From an uncultured Oscillibacter sp. (lineage in GTDB: Bacteria; Bacillota; Clostridia; Oscillospirales; Oscillospiraceae): a stretch of DNA of 20,851 nt. Where the stretch lies: positions 1 to 20,851 of the forward strand of contig CAJUBX010000038.1 in NCBI GenBank assembly GCA_910585165.1, in the 5' to 3' direction. Below, piece by piece: positions 1-6,367 of this stretch; within the stretch, counting starts at the first letter, position 1; every line of letters begins with the position of its first letter. The notes under the pieces are model-generated. The model was not told the DNA's origin and did no database searches. It saw only the letters and a program-made list of their open reading frames with translations. The position numbers and the translations under genes were made by a program.

Positions 1-1096
1 GGCGGCGGGCCTCACCGCCCAGCTCCCCGCCGGGCAGCGGGGCTGGGTGATGGAGGCCCTGGGGGATGGGCGCATTGTGCTCCATGCCGCCAGCCCCCTG
101 GCCCTGGAGGACGGCATCCTCTACCTGGAAAACTGCCGGGAGGTGGGCGAGCTGTTCCGTACCCGGTCGGAGCAGTACCAGAGCTTCTTTTCGTTGATGC
201 TGGCGCTTACCGGGGCGGTGGGGGCGCTGTCCCTGGCCGTGGCCGCCATGCTGGCAAGGCCCCTGGCCCGCCTCTCCGCCGCCGCCAGAAAAATGGCGGA
301 AGGGGACCTGGGCCAGCGGGTCCGGGTGGACGGGGACGATGAAATCGCCCAGCTCTCCGCCGACTTCAATGTCATGGCCCACCGCATCCAGAGGCAGGTG
401 GCGGAGCTGAAGGCCGCCGCCCGCCGCCAGGAGGATTTCATCGGCAGCTTTGCCCATGAGATCAAAACGCCCCTGACCTCCATCATCGGCTATGCCGACC
501 TTCTCCGCTCCCGTCCGGCGACGGAGGAGCAGGTCCGGGAGAGCGCCGGGTACATCTTCGGCGAGGGGCGGCGGCTGGAGGCCCTGAGCCGCAAGCTCCT
601 GGACCTCATCGTCCTGGGGCGGCGGGACTTCCCCCTGCGCCAGGTGCCGCTGGATGTGTTTTTGAACCGGGTGGCCGGGGCCATGGAGCCGCCACTGCGC
701 CAGGCGGGAATCCGGCTCACCGTCCGGTGCCGGAGCGTCACGGCGCGGATGGAGCCGGATTTGATGGAGACCGTCTGCGTGAACCTGCTGGACAACGCCC
801 GGAAGGCCATGGAAAACGGCGGGGAGGTCCTGCTGGAGGGCTTCGCCGAGGAGGGCGGCTGCCGCATTCAGGTAACGGACCAGGGCAAGGGCATCCCGCG
901 GTCGGAGCTGGAGCGGGTGACGGAGGCGTTTTACATGGTGGACAAGTCCCGGGCCCGGGCCCAGGGAGGCGCGGGGCTGGGACTGGCCCTGTGCCGCCGG
1001 ATTGTGGAGCTGCACGGCGGGGAGCTGGAGCTGGAGAGCGAATTGGGCAGGGGCACCTGCGTGCGGGTGCATTTGAAAGGAGGGGAGGGGCCGTGA
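1..1096 (+). CDS. Sensor histidine kinase, 5'-truncated by the window edge
   Basis: Membrane-bound two-component sensor kinase. The frame is open to base 2, so the N-terminus and most of the extracytoplasmic sensor lie outside the window. Counting from the ATG at 47, a membrane segment lies at about residues 46-70, followed by a HAMP linker (about 70-122). A HisKA domain has the phosphoacceptor His137 in FAHEIKTPL. A HATPase_c domain has an N box (NLLDNARKAM), a G1 box (DQGKGIP) and a G2 box (GGAGLGLAL). All catalytic motifs are intact, so it should autophosphorylate and pass phosphate to a response regulator, which is probably encoded just upstream off the left edge. The TGA stop overlaps the GTG start of the next gene, so the two are translationally coupled. 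The signal sensed cannot be told from what is visible. Confidence 0.93.
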   Translation, partial: AAGLTAQLPAGQRGWVMEALGDGRIVLHAASPLALEDGILYLENCREVGELFRTRSEQYQSFFSLMLALTGAVGALSLAVAAMLARPLARLSAAARKMAEGDLGQRVRVDGDDEIAQLSADFNVMAHRIQRQVAELKAAARRQEDFIGSFAHEIKTPLTSIIGYADLLRSRPATEEQVRESAGYIFGEGRRLEALSRKLLDLIVLGRRDFPLRQVPLDVFLNRVAGAMEPPLRQAGIRLTVRCRSVTARMEPDLMETVCVNLLDNARKAMENGGEVLLEGFAEEGGCRIQVTDQGKGIPRSELERVTEAFYMVDKSRARAQGGAGLGLALCRRIVELHGGELELESELGRGTCVRVHLKGGEGP

Positions 1097-1887
1097 GAAA
1101 CTGGAAAAACTGGCTCTTCCCCATCCTGACGGCCCTGACCGTAGTGGCGCTGGCGCTGCTGCCCCTGCGCCTTTCCACGTTGGAGGACGGCAAGCTCACC
1201 GGAACCGTCCACGTCGAGCCCCTGGCGGCGGACAATAACTTCCCCTCCAAGCCCCCGGAGCTTCCGGGGCGAATCAGGCTGCTGGCCCAATACAGTTCCG
1301 TTCCGGAGCTTTTAACCTTCGTGGGCCAGGAGCCGGAGGCGGAGAAGCTGGAGGAGCTGTCCGGCCAGGCCCGGGCGGACCTCCGGCGGCTGGAGGAGCT
1401 GGAGATTCTGCCGGAGAAATTCGGGACCCTCGACAGAGCTTTTGACGGCTCGGTTATCTACCTCCGGGACCAGCGGGATTTGTCCAGCGCCGCCTTTACT
1501 TTCCTGAGCACCTATGACGGCCAGAGCGGAGAATACCTCCAGCTGTACCTGGACGGAGAATCGGGGCAGATTCTGGGGATAAACCTGCGCTCGGAGCTTT
1601 TGTGGGATTTCCCCGCCTCGGCGGAGGATGCCGGCAAAGCCTTCCTCGGCAATCTGGGGCTGAACTATGCGCTGGCGGATACGGTCCAGCGGGACTTGGC
1701 CGTTTTCTATCTGGCGGACAGCAGCACGGTTTACTGGGTCCGCCGGCATGATGATTACCTTGGCATCACCCTGGAGGTGGACTGGCGGACGGCGGATGAC
1801 CACGTCCGCGCCGCCATGGGCTACCCTCCCATGTCCGTCGTTGATGCGGATGTCAGCGTGGATGCCAAAACCATGCAAACTTGGTGA
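1093..1887 (+). CDS. Membrane-anchored protein of unknown function coupled to the sensor kinase
   Basis: I do not recognise this 264-residue family. I place the start at GTG 1093, which overlaps the kinase stop (GTGA) and follows an AAAGGAGG ribosome site at about 1076-1083. The frame is open much further upstream, but that part lies inside the kinase gene. The protein begins with a short basic stretch and one membrane segment (about residues 7-25), then a soluble domain of about 235 residues that should lie outside the membrane. It has an acidic, Leu/Glu-rich helical part (about 75-125) and a more beta-like C-terminal half with several aromatic residues. There is no lipobox and no catalytic motif I can see. 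Coupling to a kinase suggests an accessory or input protein, as YycH/YycI are for WalK, but I see no real sequence match to those, so this is inference from position only. Confidence 0.75.
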   Translation: MRNWKNWLFPILTALTVVALALLPLRLSTLEDGKLTGTVHVEPLAADNNFPSKPPELPGRIRLLAQYSSVPELLTFVGQEPEAEKLEELSGQARADLRRLEELEILPEKFGTLDRAFDGSVIYLRDQRDLSSAAFTFLSTYDGQSGEYLQLYLDGESGQILGINLRSELLWDFPASAEDAGKAFLGNLGLNYALADTVQRDLAVFYLADSSTVYWVRRHDDYLGITLEVDWRTADDHVRAAMGYPPMSVVDADVSVDAKTMQTW

Positions 1888-1909
1888 GACTTTGATGCAG
1901 GAATGTTTC

Positions 1910-1923
1910 GGTTTCGACGGGGA
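1910..1923 (+). other. Short match to the 5' signature of tmRNA
   Basis: The 14 bases GGTTTCGACGGGGA resemble the conserved 5' end of tmRNA (GG[A/T]TTCGAC[A/G]GGG), and the preceding bases AATGTTTC also fit loosely. Only 81 bases separate the flanking genes, far too little for a whole tmRNA of about 350 nt, and I see no tag-peptide frame or tRNA-like 3' half. It is either a chance match or a small remnant. Confidence 0.2.
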
Positions 1924-1968
1924 CAGGCTTTAAGATAGAGGCAGTTCAAAGGCAAAGGAGCTGTTTCT

Positions 1969-2907
1969 ATGTCCCGTTTTCATTCCTGCACCGTACATGA
2001 ATTTCCCGTCCCGGACCGGGAGTATTACGCCGCCGCCCCTGCCCAGTGGGACCGGCCCGTCGTTTCAAGGCCCCGCCGCCCCGCGCCCTCCCGGGTCCGG
2101 CGGAGGTCCGGGAGGGCACCGCTGCCCCTCCTGGCCCTTCTGGGGCTGATGCTGTTTGCCGGGGGCTTCCTGCTGGGCCGGGCGGGGGCCGTCGGGGACG
2201 GGCTCTCTTCCCCGGCGGCGGCGCTCTCCCAGCAGTTTGCCCCCCTTCCGGAGGAGCCGGAGGACGGCGGCGGCCAGTCCGTCCGCATCCTGGGCGTGCC
2301 GGGGGCGGCGGCTTCCGGCGGGGAAGAAGGCGGCGCGGCCTCCAAGGAGGATTGGAACCTGATTCTGGTCAACGGGGACCATCCTCTGCCGGAGAATTTC
2401 CAGGTCCCGGCGTTTACCCAGCTGGTGAACGGCCACTCCATCGACAAGCGGGCCTATCCCGCTCTCCAGCGGATGATGGACGACTGCCGGGCGGCGGGGC
2501 TGGAGCCCACCATCTGCTCCTCCTACCGGATGTGGGAAAAGCAGGAGGAGCTCTTTGAGCGGAAGGTCCAATCCTGCCTTTCCCAGGCCGGGTCCCGGGA
2601 GGCGGCGGAGGAACAGGCCGCCGTCTGGGTGGCCCGCCCCGGGACCAGCGAGCACCAGGCGGGGCTGGCGGTGGACATTGTGGACAAGTCCTACCAGCTT
2701 CTGGACGAAGGGCAGGAGAAGACGGCGGTGCAGCGGTGGCTGATGGAGCATTGCGCCGAATACGGCTTCATCCTCCGCTACCCCACGGAGAAAAGCGCCC
2801 TCACCGGCGTGGGCTATGAGCCCTGGCACTACCGCTATGTGGGAGAGGAGGCCGCCGGGGAAATCATGAGCCGGGGGCTCTGCCTGGAAGAATATTTGGG
2901 AGACTAA
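1969..2907 (+). CDS. VanY-type D-alanyl-D-alanine carboxypeptidase (peptidase M15B), membrane-anchored
   Basis: Zinc D,D-carboxypeptidase that trims the terminal D-Ala from peptidoglycan stem peptides outside the membrane. The 312-residue protein has a proline/arginine-rich cytoplasmic N-terminus, one membrane segment (about 51-71), a low-complexity Gly/Ala/Glu linker (75-125) and an M15B domain (about 130-310). The domain shows SSYRMWEKQEELF, then SEHQAGLAVDIVD with zinc ligands His229 and Asp236, and EPWHYRYVG with His287, which completes the metal site. The ATG follows AAAGGAG at a good distance. Family members act in wall maturation or in glycopeptide resistance. No vanHAX or vanRS genes are near, so a housekeeping wall role is more likely. 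The gap of 81 bases to the gene before leaves it unclear whether they share a transcript. Confidence 0.92.
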   Translation: MSRFHSCTVHEFPVPDREYYAAAPAQWDRPVVSRPRRPAPSRVRRRSGRAPLPLLALLGLMLFAGGFLLGRAGAVGDGLSSPAAALSQQFAPLPEEPEDGGGQSVRILGVPGAAASGGEEGGAASKEDWNLILVNGDHPLPENFQVPAFTQLVNGHSIDKRAYPALQRMMDDCRAAGLEPTICSSYRMWEKQEELFERKVQSCLSQAGSREAAEEQAAVWVARPGTSEHQAGLAVDIVDKSYQLLDEGQEKTAVQRWLMEHCAEYGFILRYPTEKSALTGVGYEPWHYRYVGEEAAGEIMSRGLCLEEYLGD

Positions 2908-2927
2908 ACCGTCAAAATGACGGTTTA
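2905..2927. promoter_or_regulatory. Perfect 10-bp-arm palindrome, candidate operator
   Basis: The arms TAAACCGTCA and TGACGGTTTA are perfect inverted repeats around a 3-base AAA centre. The left arm begins in the stop codon of the VanY-like gene and the right arm overlaps the first bases of the -35 box of the MATE promoter. There is no T-run after it, so a terminator is less likely than a repressor site (for example of the TetR or MarR type). The regulator is not in the window. Confidence 0.5.
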
Positions 2928-2952
2928 CACCTTCTGCTTTTGGGACTATAAT
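2924..2952 (+). promoter_or_regulatory. Sigma-A promoter of the MATE gene
   Basis: TTTACA (2924-2929), a 17-base spacer and a consensus TATAAT (2947-2952). Transcription would start near 2959, giving a leader of about 34 nt before the ATG at 2993. Confidence 0.75.
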
Positions 2953-2992
2953 CAAAGGCCGCTGAGAAATCCGAAAGCGAGGTGCGTCCCCT

Positions 2993-4336
2993 ATGAACAA
3001 AGACCTGACCGTGGGGAGGCCGGAAACCGTACTATGGCGGTTCTGCCTCCCCCTCTTTGGTAGCATTATTTTTCAGCAGCTTTACAACATTGCCGACAGC
3101 CTGGTGGCCGGGAAGTTTATCGGCGAGGAGGCTCTGGCCGCCGTGGGCAACAGCTACGAGGTGACCCTCATCTTCCTGGCCTTTGCCTTCGGGTGCAACA
3201 TGGGCTGCTCCGTGGTGGTGTCCCAGCTCTTTGGAGCCAGGGAGTACGAAAAGATGAAAACCGCGGTGTCCACCGCCTGCCTTGCCAGCGCGGCCCTCTG
3301 CGCGGCGCTGATGCTGGGGGGAACCCTGGGCTGCGGGGCGCTGCTCCGCCTCATCCATACCCCGGCGGAGGCCTTCGGCGCGTCCAAGCTCTATCTGGAC
3401 ATTTACATTTGGGGCCTGCCCTTCGTCTTTTTCTACAATATTGCCACCGGGGTCTTCTCCGCCCTGGGGGATTCTCGGACGCCGTTTCTCTTTCTGGCGG
3501 CCTCCTCCTCCGCCAACATCGGCGTGGACATCCTCTTTGTCACCGCCTTTGATATGGGCGTGGCCGGCGTGGCCTGGGCCACCTTCCTCTGCCAGGGGGT
3601 CAGCTGCGTCTTGGCGGCGGCGGCGGTGGGCGCCCGGCTGCGGAGGCTGGAGACTTCCGGACCCGCGCCGCTGTTCTCCCTCCTCCTGCTGAAAAAGATT
3701 GCCGCCATCGCCGTGCCCAGCATCCTCCAGCAGAGCTTCATCTCCGTGGGCAACATCATTCTTCAGGGGGTGATCAACGGCTTTGGTACCGGGGTTATGG
3801 CGGGATACTCCGCCGGAGTGAAGCTGAACAACCTGGTCATCACCTCGTTCACCACCCTGGCCAACGGCGTGTCCAACTACACGGCCCAGAACATCGGCGC
3901 GAAAAAGCTCCCCCGGGTGAAGGCCGGGTTCCGGGCAGGGGTGAAGCTGGTGTGGCTGCTGAGCCTGCCGCTGTTTTTGCTGTACTTTTTCGCCGGGCGC
4001 TGGGCGTTGTCCCTTTTCCTGGACCATCCCACGGCGGACGCCCTGCGAACCGGCGTATACTACCTCCGCATTCTCTCCCCATTCTATTTCATTATTTCCG
4101 CCAAGCTGGTGGCCGACGGCGTTCTCCGGGGCTCCGGGCGGATGCTTCAGTTCATGGCCTCCACCTTCACGGACCTGATTCTCCGGGTCGTTCTGGCCGT
4201 GCTGCTGGCCCGGACGGCCCTGGGGTCCCTGGGCATCTGGTGTTCGTGGCCCATCGGCTGGACGGTGGCCTCCGTCATGTCCGTCCTGTTCTACCGGGCC
4301 GGCCCCTGGAAAAACGCCGGGAACGCAGCGGAATAG
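2993..4336 (+). CDS. MATE family multidrug/toxin efflux transporter
   Basis: Integral membrane exporter of 447 residues, the usual MATE length, with about twelve predicted membrane segments in two related halves. The N-terminus reads PETVLWRFCLPLFGSI, then QQLYNIADSLVAGKFIG, and the segment near residues 60-80 has GCSVVVSQLFGA. All are typical of the NorM/MepA/DinF-like bacterial MATE group. Such proteins expel cationic drugs or metabolites in exchange for Na+ or H+. The ATG follows a GAGGTG ribosome site (about 2979-2984) and a consensus promoter with a palindrome at its -35 box, so the gene is probably separately transcribed and repressed. It is followed by a hairpin shared with the convergent lysis cassette. 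The substrate cannot be inferred. Confidence 0.93.
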   Translation: MNKDLTVGRPETVLWRFCLPLFGSIIFQQLYNIADSLVAGKFIGEEALAAVGNSYEVTLIFLAFAFGCNMGCSVVVSQLFGAREYEKMKTAVSTACLASAALCAALMLGGTLGCGALLRLIHTPAEAFGASKLYLDIYIWGLPFVFFYNIATGVFSALGDSRTPFLFLAASSSANIGVDILFVTAFDMGVAGVAWATFLCQGVSCVLAAAAVGARLRRLETSGPAPLFSLLLLKKIAAIAVPSILQQSFISVGNIILQGVINGFGTGVMAGYSAGVKLNNLVITSFTTLANGVSNYTAQNIGAKKLPRVKAGFRAGVKLVWLLSLPLFLLYFFAGRWALSLFLDHPTADALRTGVYYLRILSPFYFIISAKLVADGVLRGSGRMLQFMASTFTDLILRVVLAVLLARTALGSLGIWCSWPIGWTVASVMSVLFYRAGPWKNAGNAAE

Positions 4337-4373
4337 CAGGCCATGCCGCCGCCAATTGGCGCGGCCTCCGGGC

Positions 4374-4420
4374 AAAAAAGGGGAGCGGGGACGCCATAAC
4401 GCGTCCCTGCTCCCGGTTTT
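4374..4420. terminator. Bidirectional intrinsic terminator between MATE and the endolysin gene
   Basis: A 14-bp stem (arms 4381-4394 and 4401-4414, one G-T pair) with the loop CATAAC. On the - strand it is followed by TTTTTT (4379-4374), a good terminator for the lysis cassette. On the + strand it is followed by GGTTTT, a weaker terminator for the MATE gene. Confidence 0.8.
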
Positions 4421-5054
4421 ATGCGTTTTCCAGATAGTCCGCCAGCCGCTTGAGCATCGTGCACAGCTGCTGCCGGGTCACCGGGGAGGACAGCTTCAAG
4501 TTGCCGTCTTTGTCCCCGGCGAGGATGCCGTTTTTCACGGCCCACTCCACGCCTGCCTTGTGGGCGGGGCTGGGGGTATTGTCCACGGGCTTCACCTCCT
4601 TTTCCTCCAATGGCCGGATATAGGCGGCCACCAGGGACGTTTTCCGGGTCCTCCGGCAGACCGTGCCGCCGTTGGACTGGCTTCCCGCCGCCCCGGGGGA
4701 GGTGTTTCCCTCGATGGCGGTGACGGTTTCGTTTCCGGCGAACTCCACAATGCCGGTGTGGCCGAAGCTGTATATAACGATGTCGCCCCGCCGGGGCCGC
4801 TTTACCACCTGGGACGGCCGGTTGGCCTTGTACCAGCCCAGCAGGGCGAAACAGGACGCAGTCCTGTACGGCAGGGCCTCCCCGGCCTGGGCGAAGACCC
4901 ACTGGACAAAGGCCATGCACCAGGGGTAAGCGGGGCCGGAAACCTCCTGCCCGTAAAACCAGGTATTGTACTTGACGTTGTTGGAGTCCGGCGGGGATTC
5001 CGCCGTCCCCAGCTCTCCGGCGGCGATGGCCAGCACGCGGTCAGCCGTTTCCAT
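4419..5054 (-). CDS. Phage-type endolysin: CHAP amidase/peptidase with C-terminal SLH domain
   Basis: Peptidoglycan hydrolase of 211 residues. I choose the ATG at 5054 (METADR) because GGAGG lies 5 bases upstream. A TTG farther upstream would fall inside the holin gene without a ribosome site. The CHAP domain covers about residues 1-150, with the likely nucleophile Cys46 in YPWCMAFVQW, His99 in SFGHTGIV and Glu115/Asn117 in IEGNTS as the remaining active-site residues. The C-terminal part (about 165-205, GVEWAVKNGILAGD then PVTRQQLCTML) looks like one S-layer homology repeat, which would bind secondary wall polymer. It overlaps the holin gene by 14 bases. This fits a lysis enzyme released by the holin next to it. 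No other phage genes lie nearby. Confidence 0.88.
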   Translation of the reverse strand: METADRVLAIAAGELGTAESPPDSNNVKYNTWFYGQEVSGPAYPWCMAFVQWVFAQAGEALPYRTASCFALLGWYKANRPSQVVKRPRRGDIVIYSFGHTGIVEFAGNETVTAIEGNTSPGAAGSQSNGGTVCRRTRKTSLVAAYIRPLEEKEVKPVDNTPSPAHKAGVEWAVKNGILAGDKDGNLKLSSPVTRQQLCTMLKRLADYLENA

Positions 5055-5256
5055 TGCCGCCTCCGTCCGGGCCGCCCTGGGCCTTCTGGCTCTGCGTGCC
5101 AAAGTAAAAGGCGATCACCACGGCGTAGACCGTCATGAACTCCTGTGAAATGGCTCCCCCCAGGGCCAGGTAGGAAAACACCGCCGTCAGCGTCAGCGTC
5201 ACCAGGCTTTTCACGCTGAGGAGCTTTCCCAGGCGCTCCCAAAAGCTTCTGCTCAT
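5041..5256 (-). CDS. Phage holin-like small membrane protein
   Basis: A 71-residue protein with two membrane segments (about 13-33 and 37-54), ending FYFGTQSQK and then a hydrophilic Gly/Asn-rich tail. This is the look of holins in clostridial prophages, which open the membrane and let the endolysin reach the wall. The ATG at 5256 has AAGGAGG about 7 bases upstream. The frame is open farther upstream, but that part overlaps the XhlA-like gene and is a shadow. The stop overlaps the endolysin start, giving tight coupling, and 26 bases separate it from the upstream gene. Size, topology and position support the call. I cannot name the exact holin family. Confidence 0.82.
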   Translation of the reverse strand: MSRSFWERLGKLLSVKSLVTLTLTAVFSYLALGGAISQEFMTVYAVVIAFYFGTQSQKAQGGPDGGGNGNG

Positions 5257-5282
5257 CTGAAATTCCTCCTTCTCTCCATCCG

Positions 5283-5588
5283 TCACAGTCCCGCTTTTCC
5301 CAGCAAAAAGGCGATCACCGCCGCCGCCAGGGCCCAGACCGCCTTCTCCGTCAGGTTCTCCCAGCGGCGGCCGGGCTTGGCCTCCAGGGCGTCCACCTTG
5401 TGGGACAGGGCGTCCAGTTTCTCCAAAATCGCGTCGTATTTGGCGTTCTGGACGGCGTTGGTGGTCTCCACGCTGCCCAGGCGGTCCCGCAGCTCCTTGT
5501 GGTCCTCCCCGTTTTGCCGCCGGAGGTCCCGAATCTGCCCTTCCAGCCGGATAAGGCCCGCGCAGGGCTCGGAACACGTTTCGTTCAT
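5283..5588 (-). CDS. XhlA-like lysis accessory protein (coiled coil plus C-terminal membrane anchor)
   Basis: A 101-residue protein starting at ATG 5588 after a GGGAGGGAG ribosome site. Residues 10-70 are heptad-like and charged (RLEGQIRDLRR, then KYDAILEKLDALSHKVDALE), so a coiled coil is expected. One membrane segment lies near the C-terminus (about 80-98). The N-terminus has two nearby cysteines (ETCSEPC). This layout matches the XhlA/haemolysin-type proteins of Bacillus and clostridial phages, which act with a holin and an endolysin in lysis. It is the first gene of the cassette. The frame is open farther upstream, but that part lies in the structured region described separately and has no convincing start. 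Confidence 0.72.
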   Translation of the reverse strand: MNETCSEPCAGLIRLEGQIRDLRRQNGEDHKELRDRLGSVETTNAVQNAKYDAILEKLDALSHKVDALEAKPGRRWENLTEKAVWALAAAVIAFLLGKAGL

Positions 5589-5624
5589 AGCTCTCCCTCC
5601 CAATTCAGTATACGCGCCCGCCCC

Positions 5625-5715
5625 GGAACAGCGCCCCCAAGGACCGGCGTTCAAAAAATCCCGCCCGGGGCCGGTTTGTTGCACCTCCCGGTGCAACTTC
5701 CGCCGGCGCTGTTCC
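5625..5715 (-). ncRNA. Candidate structured RNA in the leader of the lysis cassette
   Basis: Read on the - strand, an outer 11-bp stem (GGAACAGCGCC at 5715-5705 with GGCGCTGTTCC at 5635-5625) encloses two hairpins. The first has arms GTTGCACC and GGTGCAAC around GGGA, a GNRA-type tetraloop (5697-5678). The second has arms ACCGGC and GCCGGT (5675-5670 and 5648-5643) with a 21-base loop. The result is a three-way junction ending 37 nt before the first lysis gene. A TTGACA on the - strand at 5754-5749 is placed to start transcription just before the outer stem, but the -10 box 18 bases on (TCCTTA) is poor. I do not recognise the fold as a known riboswitch class. The GNRA loop forms only on the - strand, which favours RNA from that strand. 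Confidence 0.38.
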
Positions 5716-5801
5716 ATGCCGCCCTAAGGAGACCCCGTTTGCGCCAAATGTCAAGCCATGATTTTCACGAATATCTCCCTCTTTTTTCTCCACTCCCGCC
5801 A

Positions 5802-5830
5802 TTGCTTTTGCCCCGGGACTCCGATACAAT
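5802..5830 (+). promoter_or_regulatory. Sigma-A promoter of the small orphan gene
   Basis: TTGCTT (5802-5807), a 17-base spacer and TACAAT (5825-5830). Transcription would start near 5837, about 28 nt before the chosen ATG. Confidence 0.6.
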
Positions 5831-5864
5831 ATGTAGCGGTCATTTTTATAAGGGGATGGAGGAC

Positions 5865-6119
5865 ATGGCAGATATGGAATTGGGTTACGATCCGCTTTGG
5901 GACGAGCAGGGGCGGCTGCGGCAGGGCTGCACCGTGGGGGAGGCGCTGGCCTGGATGACGAAGTTCGGAGGCCGCACCGCCGGGGAGTCCGTGTGCATCA
6001 ACGGCGTGGGCTACAAAATCGGCCGCCTGCTCTATGGGCCGGAGCGGCCCTCCGTGGCGGATAAGCCCATCTCCCGGATTTATGACGGCTATTACCGCCA
6101 GCTGAATTTCAGCGTATAA
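5865..6119 (+). CDS. Small soluble protein of unknown function
   Basis: I do not recognise this 84-residue protein. It has no membrane segment or signal peptide. It is rich in Gly and aromatic residues (GYDPLWDEQGRLR, then GYKIGRLLYGPERP, then YDGYYRQLNF), with single cysteines at 22 and 44. The start is uncertain. ATG 5865 has AAGGGG 9 bases upstream. ATG 5856 has the same site too close, and ATG 5874 would use GGAGG at 5858-5862. A good promoter lies just upstream and a weak terminator follows, so it is probably a separate transcription unit. It sits between the divergent lysis cassette and a hybrid kinase, but nothing ties it to either. Confidence 0.62.
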   Translation: MADMELGYDPLWDEQGRLRQGCTVGEALAWMTKFGGRTAGESVCINGVGYKIGRLLYGPERPSVADKPISRIYDGYYRQLNFSV

Positions 6120-6151
6120 GGAACCCTGGAAAGCGTGGGACGCGCGGCCGA

Positions 6152-6172
6152 AAACGCCGTGCGTTTCTTTTT
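6152..6172 (+). terminator. Weak intrinsic terminator after the small orphan gene
   Basis: A 6-bp stem AAACGC/GCGTTT with a 3-base loop, followed by CTTTTT. It is short, but the position 32 bases after the stop fits. Confidence 0.4.
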
Positions 6173-6217
6173 GCCTTCGAAGCCAGCCCTTCTTTTCCCG
6201 GAAAGAGTATCGCATGG

Positions 6218-6246
6218 TTGACACAGGCGGCTTTTGCCGTTAAAAT
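6218..6246 (+). promoter_or_regulatory. Near-consensus sigma-A promoter of the hybrid kinase gene
   Basis: A consensus TTGACA (6218-6223), a 17-base spacer and TAAAAT (6241-6246). Transcription would start near 6253, leaving a leader of about 115 nt before the ATG at 6368. Confidence 0.8.
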
Positions 6247-6262
6247 AAAAATGTGATATGAT

Positions 6263-6303
6263 CGGTTAAATGGGAAAATAGCAATGCGCCCATTTTTCAA
6301 CCG
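6263..6303 (+). promoter_or_regulatory. Stem-loop in the hybrid kinase leader
   Basis: CGGTTAAATGGG pairs with CCCATTT and, after a 3-base TTC bulge, AACCG, giving 12 pairs around a 14-base loop. It begins about 10 nt after the expected transcription start. It is not followed by a T-run, so it may affect mRNA stability or translation. Its function is unknown. Confidence 0.35.
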
Positions 6304-6367
6304 GCGGGGCATCCCTTCTTCCCCTGGCCCCGCCCTGCGCCCGCATCCTTTATGGAGGAGAACGCCT

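Noticed and set aside
1969..2907. Vancomycin-resistance locus (VanY-like protein next to a sensor kinase)
   Set aside because: No vanH, vanA/B ligase or vanX gene is nearby, and M15B carboxypeptidases are common wall enzymes.
4419..5588. Complete prophage or tailocin
   Set aside because: Only the three lysis genes are present. Neighbours on both sides are cellular genes with their own promoters and terminators.
5625..5715. Integron attC site or transposon end
   Set aside because: The inverted arms lack the attC core (GTTRRRY at the ends), and no integrase, transposase or target duplication is seen.
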